Origin: Areca catechu
Lineage: Eukaryota > Streptophyta > Magnoliopsida > Arecales > Arecaceae
Assembly: GCA_021397845.1 (NCBI GenBank)
Contig: CM038050.1
Location: forward strand, 10,730,471-10,794,470
Direction of reading: 5' to 3'
DNA length: 64,000 bases
Below the pieces are notes generated by a model. The model saw only the letters and a program-made list of their open reading frames with translations. It made no database searches and had not been told where the DNA came from. This document shows, piece after piece, positions 1 to 9,193 of the stretch (the stretch's first letter is position 1; every line of letters starts with the position of its first letter). The position numbers were made by a program, and so were the translations under genes.

Positions 1-42
1 GGCGACTGCTGGTTCCCCCATGTCAGTGATCCTTCCACATCA
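1..42 (-). repeat. Start of 3' LTR of gypsy copy 1 (cut by window edge)
   Basis: Read on the minus strand, this begins TGATGTGGAAGGATC, like the 5' LTR start at 7935 and like the LTR starts at 26931 and 38432. It directly follows a polypurine tract. Confidence 0.8.
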
Positions 43-58
43 TTTGCCCCCCACTCCT
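43..58 (-). other. Polypurine tract of gypsy copy 1
   Basis: Minus strand AGGAGTGGGGGGCAAA sits immediately before the LTR. Almost the same string precedes the LTRs at 26931 and 38432, and a variant precedes the one at 57874. It is the expected plus-strand priming site for reverse transcription. Confidence 0.8.
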
Positions 59-580
59 GAGGCTCGTTAGTGCGCGGCGCTCAGGTCGAAGGGAGTAATT
101 GCGGTGCTGACATGGAAAAGAGAAAATATGGTGTGATGATGGCCATGATTGCTGGCACTTCGGGGGCCAGCCCTGCAGTCCAATGCGAGGATGCCATGTG
201 GCCACGTCCGATGAGCAGTTAATATGGGCATGGAATTCAGAGCGATTGGGATGCCATTCTCGTCGATGGGCGGCACGTGGCGTGGTTCCGTTGGTGGAGA
301 GTCTGGACTGGTACGACTCCATCAGGTCATTTCGAAATGAAAAGAGGGCCTTACCCGAACTATCTATTCTTTTTGAATTCTCCGTGCCTGCTGCCGCCAC
401 GCCCAAGCTTCCTCCTTCTTCCAATTCCCCCGAGTTTTCTAAAAGAACAGGTTAGCTTCTTCTTCCTCCTCCTCCCCCTGCTAGGATAGAGTTTTTTCCT
501 TTGGGCCTGGGGTCTTCTCTTGGGTTGAGTCTTCTTCCCGGTCTTCCGCTTTGTGTTCTTCCTCTCCTTTGTCCTTGAGG

Positions 581-3014
581 ATGTCCCATTTTGGTCTGGG
601 CTTCCGCCCCTCTACTGATCAGGGCGAGGCCGGTCCTTCCGAGCGGAGGCCGGCATCTTCTTCTTCTTCTTCTGACGGAGAGGGAGGCATAACTTGCTTC
701 GAGCTCAGTAGGAGGCGTCCTCCCGGTCCAGTAGTCATCAGGGAACTGGGATCTAGCCCTTCTTCGCCTCCTTCTTCCTCTTCTATTCCTGTCCCTGAGT
801 CAATTCGGTCCACAAGTCCTGGTGGGGTCGCTTCGACGATCACTGAAGGGGACCTGAGGACCGTCCGGGATGTTTATGGCATCCCGGCTTCCGTCCGGCT
901 TATAGTCCCTCGTCCGGGGGAACATGTCACTTCTAGTGGCCCGGGCCGTCTTGCCTTCTATGAAGAGACCTTCTCCGGGGGTCTCCGGTTTTCCTTCCAT
1001 CCTTTCCTTCTGTCAGTCCTAGACAATTATCGTCTGGTCCCGACGCAGCTGGTGCTAAATGCTATTAGGGTCATTTTCTCCTTCATTGTGTTTTGTCACC
1101 TCTATGGGTTCGTAGCCCGATTTCTTTGTTCAAGGCTTTCTTTGCCCTAAAGCGCCACCCAACCGAGGATGGGTGGTAGTCCTTGTTTTCTCGCCTGAAG
1201 GGCATCAGGTTTGAGCTTCCCTCTACCATCAGGGGATGGAAGAGCAAGTTTTTCTTTGTTGAGGTCGAGGGGGTCGATTGGGTCTGGAGCTATCCGGATC
1301 AGTCCCCCAACCGAAATTCTGTGGTCGATGCGGCTGACCGGGATGATTACGAGCAGCTCCGCACCGCCCAGATTCCTCCCCTCGAGGTCCTGTTGTCTGA
1401 GCAGAACCTTGCCGACTCCAGGGTCAACCCGATGGATGGGTTGGGTGAGTTCGACCTGAACTTTTTCTTTTCTTTTATTCTTGCACCTCTTGCATTGTTT
1501 CTCCCAGGCTCTAACTGTTGTGTAATTTGTATGCAGGTATGATCTTCTCCGAGAGTGATCTTCTAGCCATCACCAAGAAGAGGCTGCCGACCGGGTTGGC
1601 CGGGGAGCCTACTTCCAGGCGGGTCCGGAGTGAGAGCGCATCTGCGGCCGCTCCCACGGTGGTGATCGATCTGAGCTCGACCGTCCCAGCTGGTCCGAGT
1701 TCAGAGGTGCCACTCGCTGCTCCCGTGCCGGTGGAGAGGGTAGCTTCCGTGGCACCAAGGCTAGTCCAGTAGGCCCCCGCTGCAGAGCCCGAGGTGATAG
1801 TCCCGGAGAGGGCTGCCGCTGCTGCTACTGCGCCCTGCGATCCTCCGAGTCCACCCGTCGCCGCTGTCAGGGGTGAGGAGACCCGGGTTGCGCCCAGTGC
1901 CTCGACAGAGGTGCCACCTGCACCGACGCCGACCTCCCAGCCTGCCCCCCGGGATCCTTCAACTAGCAGTGCAAGGCCGCCAGCTCACGGAGAGAGCCGG
2001 AGGGAGGATGCACGGTGCCATCTTCCCTTCAGGATGGGGCCGGAGAGCTCAGTACTTCGGAGCCCCGAGCTAGCTGAATGCATGATGGATTTCTCTATCC
2101 AGGCATGCGATTGGCAAGAGATGGCTGGGATGCGGGTGATCGATGTCATCCGCACCCTCTTCTCTCAGCTATACTCGGTAAGCCGCCTTTACTTTCCTTT
2201 CTCTTCTCTCTTTTTTTTTTGCTGACTTATTTTCATGATGCAGATCGGTGCCGAGGCCCTATTCATCAAGGACCACTACCAGAGCTGGGAGCGTCTCGAG
2301 TGGCAACAGGCCACCGAGATCGAGTCTCTCAAAGCCGACCTGAAGGGGAAGGCCGGGGTGTATGAGGTACTTCAGTAAAAGGTCAAGGACCTTGAGAGGG
2401 AGCTCGCTGATGCTGAGGGATGAGCAAAGGGACTCCTGACGGCTCGCGACCTGAAGCGGAGTCGTTCAAAGAAGGCGATCGATGACCTCTCCGTCGTCGA
2501 GAAAAAGCTCAACTGGTACAGTACCGAGACCGACCGGCACAAGGAGACCGCCCAAGCTGCTCAGGCGGAATTGGCAGCTGTGAAGGAGAAGCTTGCCGCG
2601 GCTGAGAAGGTGGTGGAGACGGCTGCCAACTCGACGAAAATAGCCAGGCTGGAGGCCGCCGAGTCGAAGAGGGTGGCCGCTGAGGCCATGAAAGGTGCTG
2701 AGGACGCCGTCGCTAGGTTCAAGGCCTCGGAGGACTTCGTCGTTGAAATCCAGCAGATGGCGTTGGATTCCTTTTATAAGGGATTCATGTACCTGCGCGG
2801 CCGGGTCGAGGCGATTATTCCTGACAAGGATCGCAATAGCCTCAGGTGCCCTTCGGCCACGGAGGAGGAGGTCGTCACGGGAGGCGCGGACTCAGAGCCT
2901 TCGACACCAGCCGAGGGTGATCCTACTGAAGTCGGGGCAGCCCAGCTGGGGACTTCTGAGGGCGAGAGCTCCCGGCCTCAGGACCCAGCGAGGAGGCCAG
3001 CCGGGGCGGAGTGA
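581..3014 (+). pseudogene. Antisense additional gene of gypsy copy 1 (Transposase_28-like plus coiled coil), broken
   Basis: Antisense to the element's own gag-pol. Inferred exons are 581-1444, 1537-2177 and 2244-3014, with GT-AG borders that match those of the copy at 35432-37924. I use the ATG at 581 (MSHFGLGFRP) because it aligns with MSRFGPGFHP in that copy. Exon 1 resembles the putative gypsy-type transposon domain (Pfam Transposase_28), including FYEETFSGGLRFSFHPF. Exon 2 encodes MIFSESDLLAI and then a Pro/Ala-rich linker. Exon 3 is a Lys/Glu/Ala-rich coiled coil ending near FMYLRGRVEAIIPDK. It is broken by a frameshift near 1115, a Trp-to-stop near 1170, and stops at 1770, 2376 and 2421. 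The 3' flank shares ATGTCGGGGGCCCA and an AATGAAGTGAAA-like stretch with the other copy, which suggests a real mRNA end. The biochemical function is unknown. Confidence 0.75.
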
Positions 3015-3277
3015 CCCTTTTTACTCCTTGCTTCATTTTGTACTTTCATTTCTTGTACTCAGTCTGGGTCACTCGGTATGTCGGGGGCCCAGAAGATACT
3101 TGTACTTTGTGTTTGATCAATGAAGTGAAATTCGAGTTTCTTTATCATTTGTTTTCTTTGCTTTTTTCTCTCTTTCATCTCCTCTCTTCTTCTTTCCCTT
3201 TTCTCTCTTCTTTTTTTTTTTATGGGGAGATCAGAGAGAAGGACTGCACCTTGCTTAGGGGGACAAGTTGTAACACT

Positions 3278-4065
3278 TGAGAGCTGCTGGGCTCGAAGGT
3301 GTTGTTGACTAAGGGCCATGCGGCTCGAAGGTCCCTTGGCCGGAGATCTGAACTCCGGTCTTGGGTTAGCATCCTGGAGCTAGGCTCGGGGATGTCGATT
3401 GCCGAGAGCTGCTTGGCTTGAAGTTCTCTTAGCCGGAGATCTGAGCTCCGGTCTTAAGGAGGGCATCTTGGAGTTAGGCTCGGGGACGTTGATGACTGAG
3501 AGCTGCTTGGCTCGAAGTTCTCTTGGCCGGAGATCTAAGATCCGGTCTTGAGAAGGGCATCCTGGTGCTGGGCTCGGGGACGTTGATGACTGAGAGCTAC
3601 TTGGCTCGAAGTTCTCTTGGCCAGAGATCTGAGCTCCGGTCTTGAGAAGGGCATCCTGGAGCTGGGCTCGGGGACGTTGATGACTGAGAGCTGCTTGGCT
3701 CGAAGTTCTCTTGGCCGGAGATCCGAGCTCCGGTCTTGAGAGGGGCATCCTAGAGCTGGGCTCGGGGACATTGATGACTGAGAGCTGCTTGGCTCGAAGT
3801 TCTCTTGGCCGGAGATCTGAGCTCCGGTCTTGAGAGGGGCATCCTGGAGCTGGGCTCAGGGACGTTGATGACTGAGAGCTGCTTGGCTCGAAGTTCTCTT
3901 GGCCGGAGATCTGAGCTCCGGTCTTGAGAGGGGCGTCCTGGAGCTGGGCTCGGGGACGTTGATGACTGAGAGCTGCTTGGCTCGAAGTTCTCTTGGCCGG
4001 AGATCCGAGCTCCGGTCTTGAGAAGGGTGTCCTGGAGTTGGGCTTGGGGACGTTAATGACTGTGG
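3278..4065. repeat. Minisatellite, 94-base unit, about 8 copies
   Basis: GATGACTGAGAGCTGCTTGG recurs every 94 bases (for example at 3491, 3585 and 3679). Each unit holds about three ~31-base sub-blocks carrying GAGCTGGGCTCGG, GAGCTGCTTGGCTCG and GAGCTCCGGTC. The array lies between the 3' end of the antisense gene and the remnant of pol. Long open frames through it on either strand are repeat artefacts. Confidence 0.9.
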
Positions 4066-4094
4066 TAGCTTCAATGATGCTATATTTCCTTCTT

Positions 4095-4350
4095 GTTCTC
4101 TCTTTCTTTCCTTCCCCACTCTTCTTCTTTCTCTTTTTTCTTTTTGTTGTTGTTGTTTTTTTTTTTTGGAGTGGGAAGATCAGAGAAGAGGATGCTGGTT
4201 GTACCCCCATTTTGTTCTCTTTCTTTCCTTCCCCTCTCGTCTTCTTTTCGAGTGGGGAGATCAGAGAAGAGGGCTGCCGGGCTTCCCCCTTTGTTCTCTT
4301 TCTTTCCTTCCCCTCTCGTCTTCTTTTCGAGTGGGGAGATCAGAGAAGGG
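4095..4350. repeat. Pyrimidine-rich repeat, three uneven copies
   Basis: GTTCTCTTTCTTTCCTTCCC followed by GAGTGGGGAGATCAGAGAAG occurs three times, with starts near 4095, 4213 and 4293. A related GGGGAGATCAGAGAGAAGG lies at 3224-3243, and in inverted form near 35215-35235 of the composite element. It separates the 94-base array from the 64-base array. Confidence 0.75.
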
Positions 4351-4619
4351 GGGTTACCGGTCTTGATTGCCTTGGAGCTAGGCTCGAGGCCTTCTTGGAC
4401 GTGGAGCTAGGCTCAGGCCCAGGGGGTTGCCTGAGATCTTGGCCCAGGTCTTTGGCACCTTGGAGCTAGGCTCGAGGAGTTGATGGGAGCTACGTGGCCC
4501 CATGATCTCTTGGCATCTCGGAGCTGGGCTCGGAGACGTTTGAGATAGAGACCTACTTGGCTCGGAGTTCTCTTGGCCGGAGGTCTGAGCTCCGGTCTTG
4601 AGAGGGCATCCTGGAGCTG

Positions 4620-5462
4620 GGCTTGGGGACGTTGTTGACTGAGAGCTGCTTGGCTCGAATATTCTCTGACGTCCTAGAGCTGGGCTCGGGGATACTTGGA
4701 ATTATGGAGCTACGTAGCTCGAACATTCTTCGACGTCCTGGAGCTGGGCTCGGGGATGTTTGGAATTGTGGAGCTACGTGGCTCGAACATTCTCTGACGT
4801 CCTGGAGCTGGGCTCAGGGACACTTGGAATTATGGAGCTACGTGGCTCGAACATTCTTCGACGTCCTGGAGCTGGGCTTGGGGATGCTTGGAGTTGTGAA
4901 GCTACGTGGCTCGAACATTCTTCGACGTCCTGGAGCTGGGCTCGGGGATGCTTGGAGTTGTGGAGCTACGTGGCTCGAACATTCTTCGACGTCCTGGAGC
5001 TGGGCTCGGGGATGCTTGGAATTGTGGAGCTACGTGGCTCGAACATTCTTCGACGTCCTGGAGCTGGGCTCGGGGATGCTTGGAATTGTGGAGCTACGTG
5101 GCTCGAACATTCTTCGACGTCCTGGAGCTGGGCTCGGGGATGCTTGGAATTGTGGAGCTACGTGGCTCGAACATTCTTCGACGTCCTGGAGCTGGGCTCG
5201 GGGATGCTTGGAATTGTGGAGCTACGTGGCTCGAACATTCTTCGACGTCTTGGAGCTGGGCTCGGGGATGCTTGGAATTGTGGAGCTACGTGGCTTGAAC
5301 ATTCTCGGATGTCTTGGAGCTGGGCTCGGGGATGCTTGGAATTGTGGAGCTACGTGGCTCGAACATTCTCGGACGTCCTGGAACTGGGCTTGGGGATGCT
5401 TGGGATTGTGGAGCTACGTGGCTCGAACATTCTTCGACATCCTGGAGCTAGGCTCGTGGATG
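4620..5462. repeat. Minisatellite, 64-base unit, about 13 copies
   Basis: TTCGACGTCCTGGAGCTGGG repeats every 64 bases (4857, 4921, 4985, 5049, 5113 and on). Each unit is two ~32-base halves with GAGCTGGGCTCGG and GAGCTACGTGGCTCG, so it looks like a dimer of the monomer seen in the 94-base array. The central copies are nearly identical, which indicates recent expansion or homogenisation. Confidence 0.9.
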
Positions 5463-5534
5463 TTGTAGTCTTTTTCTGTAAGACATGCGGATACCCATGC
5501 AAGGAAAAATCGTTATCATGATTGTTAGTAGGGG

Positions 5535-5650
5535 TAAGGGGACTTACCTTATTGGAGGCGTCTTTGTAGGTTACAGGCCCTTCTCCCTTGGGGGAGCCTG
5601 ATGCCATCGAACTCTTCAAGATAATAGACCCCTCACGGTGGAGCTTCGAT
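5535..5650 (-). pseudogene. Last few codons of gypsy pol (copy 1)
   Basis: Read on the minus strand, this gives YYLEEFDGIRLP, matching YYLEDLDGIRFP at the end of integrase in the composite element (about 33560-33600). It shows that the pol deletion in copy 1 ends just before the pol terminus. The ~300 bases between this and the gag remnant are not recognisable. Confidence 0.6.
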
Positions 5651-5743
5651 CGCCTCGCGGGGGCCTCCCCATGGTGATTCGCGACCGTCATCCCGACGTC
5701 CGCGGCAGCTTTGTTTACCTTCCTCCTTCGCTTTCTCCTCCCC

Positions 5744-6330
5744 TCATGGCGGGGAAATGACTCTCGGGTGCCCCAGCCCCTCGAGCCATCTTAGACGCAC
5801 GCGCGACCCTCCAGGCGGCGATGCCCGCCGGTTTCGCGGTGAGGTAGCCGTCGGTGGTTGAAGTCGATGGAAAAGTGGCGAGCACTTGGGGCCCCGCTCG
5901 AGGCCTGCCCCCCGTAAACCTTCGGAGGTGGGCCTCCTTGACGAGCTTCTCGATCTCTTATTCACGGTTGCGACATTTTTTGATGCCATGGCCGTGATCA
6001 CGGTGGAAGTGATGATACTCCACCTCACCGCGACCGGTGAAGGGCTCCACCGGTGGTGGGCATTATAGTCCGGTGGCTCACCAGTCGAACCTCGCATGCT
6101 GATGAATTGGTGGAAGAATCCCACCATTTTGTGCCCATGCTTCTCCAGGCACACTTTCGCTATGTGCCTGATGGTTTCGTCAGTGGGTTCCTCGTCGAAA
6201 GGGATGGAGGAGACGACGTCTTGGAGAGGCCTAGAGAAGATCGCCAATCTGTTGACCTTTCCAGCTTGTGTCGTCACCGTCCTTCTGCGGTATATTAACT
6301 TGGGGAGTGATGAAGGACTTTGTCATGCCC
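5744..6330 (-). pseudogene. gag remnant of gypsy copy 1
   Basis: Two parts of gag survive on the minus strand. Upstream (about 6080-6230), a stretch with EPTDETIRHIAKVCLEKHG aligns with the gag section STDEAIMRMAEKRLEEHD at about 28695-28750 of the composite copy. Downstream (about 5930-6040, another frame), YHHFHRDHGHGIKKCRN corresponds to the zinc-knuckle-like YHHDYGHATEECRNLKK at 29620-29680. The conserved retrotransposon gag domain between them is deleted. The remnant starts about 30 bases after the primer site, as expected for gag. It is not expected to make a functional capsid. Confidence 0.7.
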
Positions 6331-6340
6331 GTCTTCCCTC

Positions 6341-6358
6341 CTTCCTGGCGCGCCAATC
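6341..6358 (-). other. Primer-binding site of gypsy copy 1
   Basis: Directly downstream of the 5' LTR end (…GGCGGCAATA), the minus strand reads GATTGGCGCGCCAGGAAG. The composite copy has GATTGGCGTGCCAGGGAGG in the same place (28151-28169). I do not name the tRNA. Confidence 0.6.
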
Positions 6359-7935
6359 TATTGCCGCCAATATCGTCGTGGCCCGTAGCTGCATTGGTGC
6401 CGGAGTGCGCTCCTCCTGTCGCCCACCGCTCTCAGTTCCCGGATCTCCTCGCTGGGTGCGATCGCCTTGTTGCCCGGCGGTCCTCCGCTCCTGGACCTGC
6501 GAGACAGCGGTTAGAGACCCGGGCCGGGATTTCCGGCGGGGGCACTCCGACGATCAAGTCAGTGACGATCCAGGGGAACAGATCCTCCTGGTCAGGCCCC
6601 TCTTGATGGACTCCGTACTAGGAGGAGTAAAAAATGTGCGTGAAGATGTAAACGTCGCAGGGGAAGAGTGATGGCGAGGTCAGAGGGATGCTCTGTTTCC
6701 TCGCCTCTTCTTGTGCTCCTCGTTTCCCTTCTTCGGTGGTGGTAGTAGCGCTTTGCCCTCTTGGTCGGGCTTGCGCTTGTGCTTATGGTGATGGTGGTGG
6801 TGCCATCCCCTCTTGCTGGTGGGGGTTGCATTGCACTTCTTCCTCTTTTTTTTCTTCTCCCCTCCGTGTCTTGGAGTTGTTGTGTGTGTTGCCTCTGGGT
6901 TTGCTGTAAACCAGGTTACCGTTCTTGGGATCTCCGCCGGGCTGTCAGGCGCATGCGGCGGTGTCCCAAGGGACCTTTCCTTATTCATGATAGGGGGCGT
7001 TGTCAGGCGCTCTGACACTCCTCTTGGTTGCCTCATTTCGGGAAATTTGGAGGTGCTTCGAATGGCGGGCCACCGCCCGCGGGATTTGAATCCCTGGATT
7101 GGTGTAACTGGCGATCGTAGCTGGTCAGTACGGCCTGGAAAGTGCTTCAGTGCAATCCTCGGGCGGCTCGCCGGTGTTCTGGTCTAGTGAAGACCTTGTT
7201 CGAACTGGGGCCGAGCTGGGACGGCATGACTCGCTCCGACCTCGACATTCCGAGCTCGCAGGGATGCCTCGGTGGAGGAGGGCGGAAGGCGGACCCGGTC
7301 CAGAGGGAGCGCGCTCGGAGAGGCTCCACATCGGCGGGTGAGCTCGTGGCTCGACCTCGATCGCAGGGCACTAGCCTCCGAGGGTCTCGCTCTGAAGGGC
7401 GGAGGGCGGACCCGGTCCAGAGGACGCGCGCTCAGAGAGGCTCCATATCGACGGGTGAGCTCTTGGCTCGACCTCGACCGCAGGGCACTAGCCTCCGAGG
7501 ATCTCGCTCTGGAGGGCGGAAGGCGGACCCGGTCCAGAGGGCGCGTGCTTGGAGAGGCTCCATATCGGCGGGTGTGCTCGTGGCTCGACCTCGACCGCAG
7601 GGCACTAGCCTCCGAGGGTCTCACTCTGGAGAGCGGAAGGCGGACCCGGTCCAGAGGTGCGCGCTCGGAAAGGCTCCACATCGAGGGGTGAGCTCGTGGC
7701 TCGACCTCGACCACACGGCACTAGCCTCCGAGGGTCTCACTCTGGAGGGCGGAAGGCGGCTCCGACCTAGGCGTCGAGCTCATGAGCTCGACCTGGCGGA
7801 GGACTGAGCTCGGCCTGCTGTTCTGAAAGAGCTCAGCTCAGCTCGGTAGTGGAATACGGGCTGGAGAGTTGACACGGCGTCTTTTCTTGACGTGGCGGCT
7901 GCTGATTCCTCCACGTCAGCGATCCTTCCACATCA
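6359..7935 (-). repeat. 5' LTR of gypsy copy 1 (1577 bases)
   Basis: The minus strand starts TGATGTGGAAGGATCGCTG at 7935 and ends GGCGGCAATA at 6359. The usual terminal CA has become TA. The 3' third (about 6480-6640) shares the GGAGGATCTGTTCCCCTGG and CGTCGGAGTGCCCCCGCCGG blocks with the LTRs at 28150 and 39650. It is about 350 bases longer than those LTRs because of an internal tandem repeat. Open frames inside it are not genes. Confidence 0.85.
7266..7765. repeat. 117-base tandem repeat inside the LTR, about 4 copies
   Basis: GGCGGACCCGGTCCAGAGG recurs at about 117-base spacing (7286, 7403, 7520, 7637), with GTGAGCTCGTGGCTCGACCTCGACC between. It sits in the upstream (U3) part of the LTR. 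The GC-rich frames on both strands stay open only because of the repeat. Confidence 0.85.
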
Positions 7936-8368
7936 ATATCAAGCAAGGAGATCGAGTCTCTTGTGAGATGTTTCCAGCTCTCTGCTATGTCTACAAATTT
8001 ATCTTCTCTCAATATGTCTATAAATGCATTCAACTAACAAATATGAAATATCTCTCTTAATTCATTTTTCTTTTCGTGAGGGGAGAAACAACATATATAA
8101 ATGTATTATGGTGATAATGTTCGCATATCTTTCATCATTGGATTGCATTGGGGTTAGAATTGATAACAATTCTAATGCAATCCAACAGTGGAAAGGCAGG
8201 TTCGCACATGCGAACGGGCTTTCCAAAATCCATCTAGTGTATCAGATGCCAGAAGTCTGTTAATCAAGAAACACAAATAAAGAGAGCAGATTTAATGAAT
8301 ATATGATTCAGAGCCAGTTCTCCCTGCCTTTTCTCACTTGTTTCATGCGTGCAGATAATATCCTGGGA

Positions 8369-8532
8369 GACCTGCCATTTTATTTACCATAAATGCAATC
8401 AACAATTGTATCCCATGAATGCATCTTTAGCTGAATTAGCCCAAAGTCAAATCGACCTGCCATTTTATTTACCATAAATGCAATCAACAATTGTATCCCA
8501 TGAATGCATCTTTAGCTGAATTAGCCCAAAGT
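8369..8532. repeat. 85-base direct tandem duplication
   Basis: GACCTGCCATTTTATTTACC… at 8369 is repeated without visible change at 8454, for about 79 bases. It lies in AT-rich non-coding DNA next to the gypsy element. The near-perfect copies suggest a recent local duplication. Confidence 0.9.
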
Positions 8533-8924
8533 TGATTTGACTCGTAAGTTAGCTACATCTAATTTGGGCTTGCTATAAGTTAAACATGTTGACCCAATTT
8601 TAAATCTAACCGGATTGATTTGATGGATTAAGCAACCTAGACCAGCCTATACCAGAGCAGGCCCTAACTTAACTTTGAATGTACATTTTATAACGAAACT
8701 CCCAACCTAGTCTGCTATAATTTTTTTTTTTTCTAAAACAGATAATTACCAAGTCAGTGCAATCCATTAATTCCAACACAAATTATAGACTGTAATCATA
8801 TATATGAACCTCTTTATCAAAAAAATCATATACATGAACCTAATTGAAATTGACACTACCTAACTAGAGTTATCCAATCCAAAATAATGTTCAGATTGAA
8901 ATTTTATAAGCGTCATTAAAATCT

Positions 8925-9193
8925 TGAAATACGGCGACGCTTTCTAAAAACGTCGAAAAATACCGACGCTTTCTAAAAATATCGGCGGGTATTAGTGCAG
9001 GACGGACGGTTTACAAATCTGGCGACGCTTTTAAGCATCGATAAATGTCAGGTACTTGACGACGCTTAAAAGCATCGACGGGTTGCGAAGGATACCGATG
9101 CTTTTCCAAAGCATCAGCGAGTTGCGGAGTTTCCCGACGCCACCCAGAAGCGTCGGGAGAAATGGATCGGCGGTTCCCCTGTTTACTATAGTG
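8925..9193. mobile_element. End of a CACTA-like DNA transposon
   Basis: The block is a cluster of short direct and inverted GACGCTTTTAAGCATCG-type repeats and ends GTTTACTATAGTG at 9181-9193, the inverse of CACTATAGTAAAC. Dense subterminal repeats plus a CACTA tip are typical of CACTA elements. No matching left tip is visible, so this is probably a truncated or non-autonomous copy. Confidence 0.5.

Larger units (their letters stand above)
1..7935 (-). mobile_element. Deleted Ty3/gypsy (Tat-type) LTR retrotransposon, copy 1
   Basis: The element reads right to left: 5' LTR 6359-7935, primer site 6341-6358, gag remnant, the last ~110 bases of pol, minisatellites, an intron-containing gene on the opposite strand, polypurine tract 43-58, and the first 42 bases of the 3' LTR, where the window starts. 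Protease, reverse transcriptase, RNase H and integrase are absent, so it could move only with help. It belongs to the same family as the composite at 25939-39650: LTR tips, polypurine tract, gag motif and antisense gene all line up. The Tat assignment rests on the second RNase H domain of that other copy. The right flank is ATATC; the left target duplication lies outside the window. Confidence 0.85.

Noticed and set aside
3380..4210. 276-codon open frame on the minus strand
   Set aside because: It is a translation of the 94-base repeat array (RPELGSPAKRTSSQAALSHQ repeats), in a region between two gene ends of a retrotransposon.
4623..5521. Two overlapping open frames of 281 and 253 codons with LELGSG / ELWSYVART repeats
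   Set aside because: They run through the 64-base minisatellite. The unit contains no stop in these frames, so length alone is not evidence of coding.
7142..7807. GC-rich frames of 221 and 176 codons on both strands
   Set aside because: They lie within the LTR of copy 1 and stay open because of the 117-base tandem repeat.
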